From positions 114,707,308-114,771,307 of the forward strand of contig CM036618.1 in NCBI GenBank assembly GCA_020746105.1: a stretch of DNA of 64,000 nucleotides. The letters are read 5' to 3'. Under the pieces are notes generated by a model. The model was not told the DNA's origin, did not search any database, and worked only from the letters and a program-made list of their open reading frames with translations. This document shows positions 1 through 12,731 of the stretch, piece after piece. A program made the position numbers and the translations under genes. The stretch is from Trogon surrucura. Taxonomy: Eukaryota; Chordata; Aves; Trogoniformes; Trogonidae. Every line of letters begins with the position of its first letter. Within the stretch, counting starts at the first letter, position 1.

Positions 1-3000
1 TGAATAAGCAAGCTCAACTCCCATCAGCAGCTGTGCCAGTTAGCTGCCAGCCCCCACAGAGACGGCTCCCTCAGCTATGTTTTTAGGCAAGAAGAAACCA
101 CAGTGCTCAACAGGAAAAAAGGACTCTGGAAAGGATAGAGGGTGCTGATGGAGGAGTAGACCAGGGCCTACATCCTTGTGAAAGGCTGGTTTGTAGAGAG
201 GCAAGGGGAGAGAGAGACAAATAACAGGGAGGAATGGGGCAGTGTCACAAGCTTGCTAGGCTTCTCATGGCTTTCCCCTTGCCACAACAGCTAGTGATGG
301 TAAGAAGCCCATGGACACATGGGAAAATTAGAGTCTTGTAGCCCTTTGGATGTGTTTTGGGTTGTGCTATGGCTTTGGGGGGAACAGATGAGCTCAAAGC
401 TGTGTGCTGCAGCAGACAAGCAGGTCAGGACAGCATCTAAGGCTCAAAGGCATGTGCTATTCCTGTGGGCAGACAGGACACTGCAACAAGACCCTACCCA
501 TTAGGACTTGTAAGTCTAGTCACTTCACCAGGTACCTACCTCTGTAGCGAACAGACAATTTTCCTGTACACTGACTATCCAGAGAGCAAGAAAACTGCTT
601 AATCTAACTTGCGGGTGGAAAGGGACGTGGCTGCTTCTCACTTGTTCCTTCAAGTTCAAGCGTTTCTCTGAAACTCAGCTGCACATTAATTCAAGCAATG
701 GCTGTTGGATGGGTTCATCTGTGGCTTCCTGGGGACTGACCAGTGGGGGTGCAAATTCCATCACAGGAAGAAGCAAGTGGCTCAGATCATAACCCATATC
801 TCAGTGTCCTGTAGATTGGCAATGACCTTTACAGATGTGCTTTCCATTGCACGTGCCAATTCAGAAAGAAACAGTTTGACTTAGAATTAATCTAGGAAAT
901 AAGGGAGAAAAACTCTACACTTTTATTGTTGGATTTTTACCTTTAAGTAAATTTAACTGCACAGAAGCAGATTTTGGCTGCTTTCAGGCTTTTTAGATAT
1001 AGCATGGAAACAGGCTTTCGTTCTCTTTAGGTCGTGGTGCATACCACATGGTGTTAACCAGAATAGCTTCCTCTGCTCCTTAGCCCCTAAACAGGGCAAG
1101 ATGTCAAACTCCCAAAAAATTGCCAAGACTAGCGCTTCTAATAATACCCAGCCTTGAATTTTTGATGGCAGATTTCAGGAGGATTTAATTTTACAGCTTG
1201 GTTGTCAGATGAAGCTAAATCCTTAAACAAAATCTTCCTGCTGTCTTAAACCTTTCTGAAGTACTCTGTGAAATGCTCACTCTGTATTTTTCTCAGTATT
1301 TTTCTTTACATGAAAAGGTTGCTCTGCCTCCCTGTAACAGCAGGTAATAGGGATTTATTGTGTTTGGTGGCTATTAATATCCATAACGTTATCACACAGA
1401 GCACCATGAGCAGTCAAAGAACATAACAAATGGAAAAACAGTGTAAATGGTGACACTCTAAATGAAAAAACAGGGATCCATAAGTTATAGCTATAGCTGG
1501 GTTTCAGTAGCAGAGAGCAGGCTAGCTCAGAAGGGCCTTTTATCATTCCTTTCTTTGATGTGACATACATTTAAATCTTACAGTGATAGAAACCCTTTGC
1601 TAATTAAACCACTGTAAAGAGTTGTTCATGCTGTATTTCTAGTCCCTTTCACAAGCAGGTTCTTTAACACATGGCAAACTTTTCACTCCTCAGTTCTCTT
1701 ACCCAGTTTCTTTGTGTGATGGCTTTGCAAAGTGCTCCAAACTGGCTCAGTGCAGGAGGTTATCTGGTTCCCTGGACAGATGAAATTGGAGAGAAACTGC
1801 AGTGAATTTTTCTATTTTCTGCTCTATGAAGGTGGAGAAATACAAATGGGCCAATTTCCTAGCGGGAAGGAAAAAAAAAAAAAAACCAACCTGCAATGCA
1901 CAGAAAGATTTTGCAGGCTCACTGATACTAAATTTGTCATGTTGTAGGGCTGTCAATAGATACCAAAATCATTATGACATGACTTAGTGCTACAAATCCT
2001 CTGGATAGAAAATATGGATAAGCTTCCTTGACACCAGATCACCAAATTAAAACGGTTTTACTATTTAGTAAAATTATACAGTGCTATTTTGAATTGCATT
2101 GTGGGGTGAAAGTGATCATTCTAACATCCAAATATTTCTTGGTTGTAGTACACTTTGCTAGGCTTTCCTTCTATTATATTAGAAGGGACCTTTTCCAGAT
2201 AGAGTAGCTGCTTCAGATCTGTATGACATTGAAGCTGCATTCATCAATTTTGAATTTAAAGTTTTATCAGAGCTTCTTGGGTCATTTTGGTAGTACTCAC
2301 AGACATTATGTTTCTCTGAGAAGGGAAAACTTAAAATAAAACAAATTTACTACAAAATTGCCTTTCAAAACTGTCTTTTAACTGAATACTCCGAGAATTG
2401 CATGTGCATGCTGTTGCAGCCAGGAATAGAAAGCAAGACAAAGCTTAAACTGACAGTTTTCTACAACTAAGAAATGAGCCTGGACTGTCCTGCAGTATAT
2501 TCTGAAGGTAAGAAGTCTGATACCCCTTTGAAATCTCCAGTTATCTGAACACTAACTCTTGATATCCTTATAAAACTTCGTCCCTCTTGGGAACTGCTAA
2601 TGTCTGCCTCACCACTTCCACCCAAAAGAGTCCCACTGCTCTTGGGGTTCTTCATGAGTGGATCATGTTTTGCTCCCCTCAGCTCCTTCCTGGTTTAAAG
2701 TCACATTTTCTTAGACTCTTTCCAGACCAGCTTTCTCAATTCCTGGTTGGTTCTCTCAACTCTCTGTTTTGTTGTCTTTTTCAAGAATATAATCTCTTGT
2801 GTGTGTAGCTTCAGCTTGGCTACTGGGGGAGCATTACTGTCTCCAAGCAGATGTCAAGATTTACATTTCAGCCTGCCTTATTCTTGTGACAGGAGGATTC
2901 AGCCAAGTTTCAAAGCTTCCCCAAGAGCATTTGTGCAATCAATGGTGCACTCGAAGGAGAGCCTTCAGCTGCTGCACAGGGACTCTTTGCTGAGCTAAAG

Positions 3001-3480
3001 CTAACTCTGCTGAATAACAGTTCAGTGTGTTTTTTTCAGCTTTTTGGTTGGTTTTAGCAACTTGGGAGGGTGAGATTCAAGCACGACTGCAAAAACATTT
3101 TGTGCCTGAAGATGGTCCATATCTCAGCATATCTGCTGCTAATCTGCTAAGAAATAGACTGGTGTTTGATATTTCTTTCCCTTCTCAGTCATGGAGACTA
3201 TTTTGGCAGGTAGCTCAGGCTGCTCTAACAGGCTTCACTGAGATGTGTCTCCTTTGCTCCTCCCATTGACTGAGTTGTTGTCTGTAGGTCACAAATTCTG
3301 TCCTTACTCCAAAATACTAAATGAGTGAAAGCCTTTGGGACAGATTGGGTGCAAAGAAGCTTCCTGCAGAAAGCTTGACACGTTTCCAAAACTGTGGTCT
3401 CCTGGTGAGGCATGTTAAATTCCACCCTGCTGGGTCAAAGAAATCACAGTCGTGTGAAAGGATAAGAGTTGCCCTGTTGA
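1..3480. other. Unassigned non-repetitive DNA
   Basis: I see no gene, RNA gene or recognisable mobile element here. ORFs are all under about 100 codons, overlap on both strands and lack family signatures. A 15-A homopolymer lies at 1871-1885. Composition is ordinary AT-leaning avian intergenic or intronic DNA. Confidence 0.5.
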
Positions 3481-3485
3481 AAGAG

Positions 3486-3921
3486 TGTTGTGGTTTAAGC
3501 CGAGTGACCGGCTGGGAGAGACAAAGAACCACATGGCCGCTCTCTCACTCGCTCACCCCTGCCGGGAATGAGGGGGAAGAGCCCGGAGAGAGCAGGAGGC
3601 GGAGGCTCGTGAGGTTGAGATAAAAACAGTTTGTTTTAATGGTGAACATAAATGATAACGGTAACAGTGAAGTAACAGTAACGTTTAACCAGATGTAACG
3701 CGAGTAACATGGAACGCTGACCCCACCACCTGGAAACCAGCGGAACCGGAAAGAGAGAGAGACCCCCCCCACCCCCACCAGCCCCCCTATATATATGCTC
3801 AGAGCATGACATCACGATGGTATCGAATATCCCTTTGACTAGCGACTAGTTTGGTTCAGCAATTCCCGACTAGCCCCTCCCCCTATTTAAAATTAACCCT
3901 ATCCCAACTGAACCCAGTACA
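3486..3921 (-). mobile_element. Solo LTR, family C copy 1 (ERVL-like)
   Basis: This is a complete 436-bp solo long terminal repeat read on the minus strand. Seen directly: the plus-strand edges are TGTTGTGG and CAGTACA, so the element is bounded TG...CA, and the pentamer AAGAG occurs immediately outside both ends (3481-3485 and 3922-3926), a perfect 5-bp target-site duplication. On the minus strand a TATATATA box lies at 3788-3795 and an ATTAAA polyadenylation signal at 3635-3640. Upstream of the TATA is a 19-nt block (3805-3823) identical to one in the family-C copy at 36835-37286. The rest of the two copies is only moderately similar. A 5-bp duplication is typical of ERVL-type retroviruses; the class call is inference. 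No internal retroviral sequence flanks it, so the provirus collapsed by LTR-LTR recombination. Confidence 0.88.
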
Positions 3922-6900
3922 AAGAGGAATTTGGTGCTACCTTTAAAATTGTAGCAGCTTTGCCTTGATTACTCTATGTGTGTATAATGCTACACAGAAG
4001 TTGAAGAGAAAGTGTGTGACTCCAAACACCTTTGCTCCTGCCCTCTACCCGAGGAAAATCACAAGTGCTGGTCTCTGCTGCTTCTCACACACCTTCCTTC
4101 CATGGAAGGTACTGAAGCCCATGGAGCATGGAGCTCCAGCAAGGTGCCATGCCTCACTGCTTATTGCGTTGTTTATGGAGACTGGAGAGCAAAATCACTA
4201 GCAGGTTTATACCTTTATGATATTCCTGCTCCAGAAGAGAGGTTGGACTGAAGACCAATAGAAGCCTCTTTCTGCCAGCTATGGGAATCCATGAAGCAAG
4301 GCCCACCCCATGCACCACAGAAGTGACCAGGATGGAGAGATCCCTGCCTATTCCTCTGTGTGGAGGCTGCTGGCACTGACACTCACCTTTCTTCTTTGTT
4401 TATTGGAAATGCCTCCTCAACTTGCATTTTGCAAATGCTGCATCTACTGGGAAATGCTTCACAGTCAGAAAAAATACCCACCATGCCTGAATGGATTTCA
4501 CTTGCAGCAACATCACTGCACAGCAAGAATTTGACATATTGCAAGCTGAAGTAAAAGCTCTCCAGGCAAAGCAAACCAGGGGACAGGAGACAAGAGATGC
4601 TGAAAGGTCATGTGAAGCACAACTGAAGTGGGAAGAGAGGACCAAAGAGAGACTCTGGTACAAATCTTCTCCAATATACTCCATGGAAACTTTTATCCTA
4701 CACAAAGCCACCTATATCACTCCTCCCTCTGATCTCCTGTTGGTTATGAACTGCATTGCGTGGCCTGGGGTCCCTTTCAAACCTTTTCCAACTTTGCAGC
4801 TCCTCAGCCCTGTGAGCCAGGCATCACTCCACCCAGTCCCTGCCATATATTCCCAGACCTTCTCCTCACCTTCCCAGCAGCTGCTTTTCCTTTTTTTTCT
4901 TAGACCTACTCCAACTCTTTGAATACCAGCCTCAGGGTCTGGTGTCAGCACCCTTTTCTGTCACCATTGCTGCCAGAGACTTGCATCTGTCTTTGATTCA
5001 GTACTTGTTCTCATCTTGTGTGGGGATAATTCAATCTCTGAGAGGTCCTTGTACTAAATAACACAATCTCTTATTCAGAGGGCACGAAAACTGTGGAATT
5101 CATGCCATTGCGTTGGAATATAGGACCCTCTTGCAGAAGGCATCATATATATCTGATTCTGTCTCAGAAGAGCTGAAAATTTGCAAGTAGGTCAAAAAGT
5201 AAATTTTTACCCTGCTGTGACCAGAGATAAAACAAGTTAAACCAGTTTATTTCCACCATCACTTTTCTGTGGCTAGTAGTTTTTACTGTTTGTGTTTATA
5301 ACTAGAGACTATGCAGATGACACACATCCCTGCGTCCACAATTGTGAAGGATACTGTTAGTACATAAAACTGGGCTCCTAATTGACACTTGCTCCTGAGC
5401 ATTATAGGATTGTAAAAGAGCCATCATTTACAAGGTGGCAGACACCATCCCAGGGTCATAAGCAGCCAGAGGCAACCATTGGGGCAACTATTAAGTCAAC
5501 GCCTTCACTGCAATCTCCTTGCAAGGCACCAGGTACAGACCTCCCAAGAGTGGGAATGCTTTCCTAAAACCCCCTTCTCCTCTATTTCCCATCAGATGGA
5601 GGCTGCATCTGTATGAAAAAAACACTAGCAATGCTGGCAGTCAAGGAAAGAGTTGCTAGGCAAATCTGAGTAGTGGGAGGATTTTCACATCCTGCAGACA
5701 GCTGGACTGCTGTATCCAAGTCTCCTCCAGCTCTCTCCCTCTGTCAACCCCTCTCCCCCATGCCTGTGCTTCCCCTTTCCATGCCTTATCCACCTTTAGA
5801 GCAAGCCTCTCTCTAACTCTTTCATAACCTTAACCAGTATAGCCCTTCCCTGGTCTGGCTGTGCCCCATGTGTTCAGCAAGCCGGGGACACAAAAGTGGC
5901 ACTGTCTGCTGGAGGCACTGTCAAAGGAATAATGCCCCTGCTGCCAGAAGTTCATCAAATTACTGCAGAGTTTAGCCACTAAAAGCTAAATCTGGCATCA
6001 GTATTTACAGTGAAGGTGCTATTTCTTGCATTATGTTTTTTAACAAAACCAGTAGTACCAAAACAAGGGCTCCATCCCTGGCAATCAAACCAAGGCGGCA
6101 GGGTTCTGTACAAAGCCATGCTCTAGCCCACCTGGATGCCCCTCCAGCTTGCAAAAAGGCAGAGCCTGGCAGACTCTAGCATATGTTGATCGTAGCTTGG
6201 GCCAGGCCATTATCACATTTTCCTCACCACCTCTGTATGAGCTTTACGGGGAGGTATGTTAACGATTGCATCCCCTCTGATGAGGATCTGGGGTTGTGTG
6301 GAAATTTCAGTTGGTGTCAGAATTTGTGAATGAGAACAGGCATGTAAGGATGAAAAAAATCCAATCTATTAGAAAAAGAACACCCGATGTAGCTTCTGTA
6401 ACTTCTGGCGTGGGGATAGAAAGCAAAAGGTGACCCAGAGCAATTTAAATGCAGTCACTGCAGAACAGTGATCAGGGATCATATCCTGCCAATCTCTGCT
6501 TGTTTTTCAATTTATTAGCATGAACTTAACTGAAGGGAGAGCTGGGAGATGATGAAAGAGCAATGGTAGGAGGTTATTTGTAGAATGCCAGCCAAAAATG
6601 AAGAAAATTTGTAGGAGGGGTTCGAATGATGGAAATGGACTTGTTTGTTCCAGGCATAGTCTGAAAATATTCCTGGGGCACAAGGTTATGAGAGGGGGCT
6701 GCAGACCAAAATAATATACTTAGCTCTGAATGGACAGATTTGAAACAAGGACAGTACCCTAATCAAAAAAAACCCAAACCACCACAAATTCAAACTGAAA
6801 GAATAATGCATATTTGCTTTGTGTTACAGTAAAATAGATTTTTATCCTCCATTTTTGGGTTATAGAGATTTTTTCTGCAACATCCAAAAGGCCCTTTGTA

Positions 6901-8038
6901 AATCACAGTTTCAAAAGTTTCAGCAGACTCTTGGCACTTTTCCAGGCTCACCTGGATGAGGCTCCATACTGATGGGCCTGATGCCACAGTTGAGAGCAAT
7001 GAGATTTTGGACTGGCTGGAAAGCCCTCCCTTGCTATATCACTCTGCAAACTGGAAACAGAAACAGGAGAAATAAGGAGGAAGATTCATACACTCCTTTG
7101 AACCAGACGTGCTAGTAGAAATTGATTGGCCAGCAATCGTGGTGACACTGGCTACTAACCACATATCCCAGAAATTCCCAATGCCAGTGAAGAAAACAAA
7201 ACACAATAGAGCCCTCCACAGTAATATGTATTTTGCTAGATCTGAGATTATGTTTAGCACTGTGGCTGACAAAGAGAAAAAAAAAAAGAAAATGCCCAAA
7301 CAATTTAATAATAGATTTTGGAGGACTTTGAATTCTCAGAGACATTTTCTAGTGACAATTTGTCTGAATCATATTTGGCACTGGTAATATATCACATCTC
7401 CTGTCATTCTTTTAATTAGTTTAGAGCCTTTTAAAAGAGCATTTTAAACATTAATTAAGAACACCTCTGATTTCAGACCAAGTATGAGAAAATAAAATAT
7501 CCCTGCTGTTGCATTTTAAGTGGCAGATTGTCCCGGTGCTGCAGATACGCTTTCTGAAAAATCCATCTTGCCAACACCATAACAACCCCTAAAGATAACT
7601 TAATTTTGTATCCATTTAAGGGCTTGAAAAGGGAAGTGTAACATTTTTGAATGTGAGGAGACAAAGGACCTCAGTTAACTAATTATGTTAACAGAAGCCT
7701 GCACTAAATGGATTGTTCTGCACTTTGCTGAATAAAGCTTGAAAAGAAAATAAGGCTAGTTTAGAGCTGGTTGCAGCCCGTGGTACAAATCACTTGCAGA
7801 AGATTTCTTGTGTGCGAAACCAGAGGACATGAACTTTGGAAGGCAGTAAAAATATCAAATGCTTAGACGTTAGAGCTGAACAAATTTATTATTATTTTTT
7901 TTAGCAACTTACTTGATGAATTTACCTCTCTGACCAACATCTGACAACTTTGCAATTTACTCAGGCACAGATTCTGGGATCAGTGGAGGAGTGTTACCTG
8001 CTCTATGCTTTAGCTGTGTTACTTGTTAAGAAGTTATC
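3922..8038. other. Unassigned non-repetitive DNA
   Basis: No supported gene. The longest plus-strand ORF (4491-4922) starts with a charged, helix-like stretch but ends in proline-rich, low-complexity sequence and overlaps minus-strand ORFs of similar length, as chance ORFs do. Poly-A tracts occur near 7279-7290. I see no LTR or CR1 remnant. Confidence 0.45.
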
Positions 8039-8043
8039 ACCAT

Positions 8044-9152
8044 TGCTGTGGTTCAAGCTGACCGCCCAGGCTGACGACAAAGAATCATGCAGTCGCTTGC
8101 TCACTCCTTCCCTCAATCCCATCTCCATGAGTACCGAGATTAAGGACAGGCAGGATAATAATCTACCACTTAAGATGATCGGTAAAACACCAGAGTAAAC
8201 TCGCTGAGAAACAGAAATTTAATTTACCACCACCTTTATGGAGTAGGATAGTGAGAGGAATACATAAATAACTACAACCTGATATTAAATACACTCCACC
8301 CCCTCTCCCATCTTCCCAGCTACCTCCTCCCCCCCATCAGTGTAAGGGGATGCAGGGAGTGGGGGGTTTGGTCCATCTGGCCATTATTCATCGTCCATGG
8401 TAGCTCCTCCTGGAGAAAGAGGGCTCCTCACAGTCTCCCCATGTGGTGCCCATCTCACCGAAGGCAACCCTCTCCCTCCATGTGAGTCCATCCCATGTGA
8501 CCCATGTGGGTCACTTTGGGCGCGTCCTCCACTCATGCTCAGCCTCTCTGTCCCCTGTCATGGGATTCTCCATGTACCACTACATCCTGGACATTCTCAC
8601 CACTGTTGATCCCCTCAGCTGGCAGGCAATCGTCTCCCTGGCATCTCATTCACCACTGGGCTCCAGGGAAATGCTCTGCTCTGTCACCTTTCTCCCCCAC
8701 TTTCCTCATTGACTGAGTTCCTTTGTTTTACTCTCACCTCTACCTCCTCTAACAGAAAAACTGCCTGACAGAAAAGACAGGACAGATCGAGATGAGAGCA
8801 GAAGAAACCAAACCAAAAGACATAAAGATGAAAGAGAGAAAGAGAAAGAGAGAGAGAAGAGAAGAGAAAGAGAAAGAGAAAGAGAAAGAGAAAGAGAAAG
8901 AGAAAGAGAAAGAGAAAGAGAAAGAGAAGAGAAGAGAGAAGAGAGAAAGAGAGAAAGAGAATGAAAAGCTGGAACAACAGGGCCTCCTCAAATACCTTGA
9001 TCCAAGAGCTGCTGATTGACCTGGCCTTGGCCAGAGGTAGATCTGACTTCTATGTAGGGCTGGGGGGAGGCTCTTGAAGTTTTGCATGAGTCTTACACCC
9101 CAGCTCACCCCCAGCTTCCAGAAAAAAACCCTCCAGACTCAAACCCATTACA
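8044..9152 (-). mobile_element. Solo LTR, family B copy 2 (ERVL-like), with internal GAGAAA expansion
   Basis: A 1.1-kb LTR on the minus strand. Its minus-strand 3' end carries the block ending GATTCTTTGTCGTCAGC, matching the family-B ends near 26650 and 63345. Its 5' end matches TCCAGACTCAAACCC (reverse sense), as in the copy starting at 24702. The termini are TG...CA and are flanked by ACCAT (8039-8043) and GCCAT (9153-9157), a 5-bp duplication with one mismatch. The TATA position is degenerate (minus-strand TATTTGAG near 8990; other copies have TATTTAAG). Directly downstream, where other copies have a TTCTTTCTC-rich leader, this copy has grown a long purine microsatellite. ORFs across it are low-complexity and not genes. 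Confidence 0.82.
8831..8965 (+). repeat. GAGAAA/GAGA microsatellite
   Basis: About 135 bp of almost pure purine repeat, mostly hexamer GAGAAA units with GAGA and GAAGA interruptions. It lies inside the family-B LTR just downstream of the degenerate TATA and seems to have expanded from a short pyrimidine-rich leader present in the other copies. It translates as Lys/Glu or Phe/Ser/Leu homopolymer-like frames, which are artefacts. Confidence 0.95.
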
Positions 9153-9157
9153 GCCAT

Positions 9158-12100
9158 CTTGGTGGGTTAGGTGTGAGAGAGAATCTAGGGAGTGTACTGA
9201 AATTCACTGTGGATATATGGACAAGTAAACATGGTTATTTGCTGCAAATCCATTCTTGCACTCTCAAAAAGCACGTGTATGCATGCATGTGTGATGGGGG
9301 GCTGTGTAGGGCCTAACCAGGATCTGAAACAGCAACATCTGAACCACTGGTCCAGCTTTATTCTCACGTGTGGATGCAGCAACAGGACCAGTTGCACCAA
9401 GGGTGAAGAGGAGAAACCCAGAGGGAAAAATCTCACAGGTTCGCTGGATAAATATCTCACCTTTGACTCTGTTTTCAGCAGGTTTACTCAAAAACAGTGA
9501 GGCAGGAGAGTCTCTGCTGTCCTTGTGACATCTCAGGGAGAACAGGCAGCCTGGTCCAGAACAGTGGACACTACCCGGGGTCTAGGAGGCCTGTGTCTGC
9601 TCCCAATGCTCTTGCCCACTCCAGCCCAGGAGGCTTTAATTTCCCATTCCCCAACTTTTAAACAAAGCAAAGAGTGACACCTCGGTTTGTGACTACACTG
9701 TTCTCAGGTTCTTCAGTAAAAAGACTGCTTAGCATAAGTATCAGGAGATAAGTCAAGGGACCCTTGTCCAGCTGCTCAGAACAGACTGGGAATACCTAGG
9801 TGGGCAGTTTTGCAGCACCAACCACCCAGGCCCAGTGTGCATTTTGGGGAAATGGAACATCTTTCTGGCTCGTTACACCTCCTGCAGCCAGCATGCAGAA
9901 GCAGATCTGCCCTCTTCTACAGCGCTTTCAGCTCTAACACTCTCAGTGCCGTTGTGCAGGTGTACAGTGTGAAAACAAGGTGGCAGGGGAGGCTGCTCTG
10001 GGCTGCAACATATTTTCAGAATGAAAGATTAGAATGTCTCCTAGGCTACCTCCAACAGCAGGTAGGAATCACTTGCCTGTCAAGAACATCCCTCAGTCAA
10101 AGGCAGCTGAGCCTTGCCTGTTTGGACCAAACAGATCAATCTGGGCTAGACAAACCTGTTTCAGACTACATGCGGACTCAGCTCAGATGCTAAAAGTACA
10201 TCCCTCCAGAACCTTTGATGTCCAGCTGAGTTTGTCAGCACAGTACTGGTGTAGCTGAGCTGCTGCTGCATCCCCATTGCTCTTGGGATTCCACCCATAG
10301 GCAAAGGAGAGAGGAAGCAAACAGGATGACTTCTCCAATCGTGGCATGCTTGCGGCAGAGCCTGATATGTCAGAGCTGCATGGTGGTAGGAAGCTAGTGT
10401 GGGAAATGTTTCTGCCTCACTTCTGTAAAAATAAAAATTAACAATATTGAGTAAGATCTGGAGCTCAGGCTCACCAGTGCTTCCCATTAAGCACAGGGTT
10501 GGGTCATGTCACCCAGTGCTTACAGCACATAGTCTATCATCCTTTTCAAGCATGACAACTCTGTCTCAAGGCTCTCACCTTCCAAAATATGTCCAATTCT
10601 TTACCAAGAACTGCTCAGCAGATGAGGGGAAGAGGAAAGATGAACGGGAGTATAATTTTCCCCTTTTTCTGAAGGTGAGAATGCATCTGTCTCCTAATTC
10701 CAATCTGTTCTCTGTCATTTACTCTGCAAAGACGAAAAGATCAGCTGGACAACTCTACCCTGGAAACATCTCCCAGTTAGCCAATCGCATGTTTAGTGTG
10801 AATAGTTGCGTGTGCTAAATGAGAACATATTTGATGAGAACATAAAGTCATACTGCTTTCCTGTTAAAAAGCTCCCCTCCACTCAAAGCAGCCTACTCTT
10901 GATCTGATTGTGGTGGGATTCAGGATGAGCTACTTTTGAAGCTGACTCTCCTTTGAGTGAAAAGTTAGACACCAGAAACCTCCCACAGATCCCTTCCAGC
11001 CTAAATGCTAGAGTAGAAATGTTTATGTTTTCAACATTAGATTTTCACTGCTGCAGGGCCTTTCCTTCAAATTTTCTCTATATTGCAAGTAGAGCTGAAG
11101 AATATTGAAGTTATCTTGCTCAATCCACAGCCTTTCCTTCTTTCTTAATCTTCATTCCACCCCAGTACATTGTTTCATCTTACCAGAAATTGGTGACATT
11201 CATGTACAATGAGTTCAGTTTAGGCGAGGTCAAATTATCTGTAAAAAAAAAAACCCACCAATTTTTTTGGCTAGCTTGAACAGACTGATGAATAATTCAG
11301 GGTGATTCCCCATCCTGCTGAGGCACTGTATTAGCCATAGATTAACCCCTGCAGATCTAGTCCTTTTTGCCCTGAATAACTGCATGCATGCAGCTGTTCC
11401 TCTGGAGGCACAGCTAATAAGTCTTGTGTCCAGATGCCCCAAAGTGCAATTTAAACAGTCCGCTCCTTTAGGCACAGGTACTTCAGTCAAAGATGCAGAA
11501 GTGCTTCTGCCTTTGAAGAAATCTGTACCTGCAGCACTGATGGGGAAAGGAAAGCAGAACTTGTCACTGCTGGTACTGAGGGTCTCTGATTAGACTGAGC
11601 TATGCAGTGTATTGATGACAACATGGAGCAGGATCTGCTAAGCACTTCTCAGGCCCACCTCTTCACAGCTTATGAATTATAGACCTACAGATGTCTTCCT
11701 TTCTTGTGCTTGTGGTAGCACAACTCACCCAGCACATGTGCACAGTCTTCCCTTTACAGCCTACCATAAAAAGCTCACCACCACTGTGACTCATAATCAT
11801 CATCTCATTAAAGATGGCAATTATTTATTAATCTCTAATTGGCAGTAAATAACAAGAAAAATAAACAGAATTATTTCAGGTATTTTGCTTGTTTAGCAGC
11901 AAATATTTGAGAGCCACAAATAACACTAGCCCTGCCGCTGAGTCAAAAGCTACTCATGATGTCGTTGGAGAGGTCTACCTGTTGTGCTGCTGGCTATGCA
12001 GTATTTGTGAAATAAATGTGTACATGCTTAGCTAATATCAGTGCAGCGACATTCTCAGTCAGCTGGGAGGCTGGTGAAAATGGGGCAATAAATTACAGAA

Positions 12101-12731
12101 AGACCCGAGTATTTCTGCTCAAAAGCATCCATGCCATGCTTGTGGCTGCTGAACTCTTACCTGAAGGCTTGACTGTCTGATGCAGTTTGGAGTCATGTCA
12201 GTTTAATATGAAGTTTAAATAATTGCTATATATAGCAAGTGCTTGAAGGTCTATCACTGGAAATGTTAATAAAAGCTCAAGATAGAGTCATCCTGCTTGT
12301 ATTTTCTGCTGTTTTGTTTTGGGTTTTTGTGGGTTGTTGCCCTGTGCAATCCTTCCCCTGCGTGACCTTGGCTTTCTGAATAAACAAGGTTAAAGCATGC
12401 AAATGAGAGGTTCTTCAAAGGTTACTGGAAGAATTGATCTCAGAAACTGTTGGAGATTTCCTGGTTGTCATAAAATTTCCAGAAACATCTCTGGAGAAGC
12501 TTTTACATATTCTTTGTAGTTTGCATGCAGTGACGCACATGAACCCTCACAGGCACAGATTAAATGCCGTCAGCTTGAATTCTGCACTGATATGTCTACA
12601 AGCTGAGAGAGAAAGTGGTGTATCAGTTGGGTGCATACTGCTTCAGCAGATGCAGTTCTGGAGGCCCAGGGTAGTTTAAACAGAGGATGAAGTTTTTCAG
12701 GACACCCAAGAGATCTGAGACCTCAGCCCTC
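9158..12731. other. Unassigned non-repetitive DNA
   Basis: No supported gene or transposon. ORFs of up to 127 codons (9810-10193 plus, 10161-10487 minus) overlap on opposite strands and have no family signature. A 16-bp perfect palindrome TTGCTATATATAGCAA sits at 12223-12238, and an octamer ATGCAAAT at about 12398-12405. An AT-rich stretch at 11800-11910 looks compositionally like a conserved non-coding element, but this cannot be tested here. Confidence 0.45.

Noticed and set aside
4491-4922. 143-codon ORF with a coiled-coil-like beginning
   Set aside because: Ends in Pro/Phe-rich text, overlaps opposite-strand ORFs of like length, and has no splice or start support.
8684-9108. Phe/Leu/Ser and Lys/Glu low-complexity proteins
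   Set aside because: Direct translation of the GAGAAA microsatellite.
12223-12238. Perfect 16-bp palindrome TTGCTATATATAGCAA (and CTGCATGCATGCAG at 11380-11393)
   Set aside because: Short palindromes of this kind are expected by chance in 64 kb and have no supporting context.
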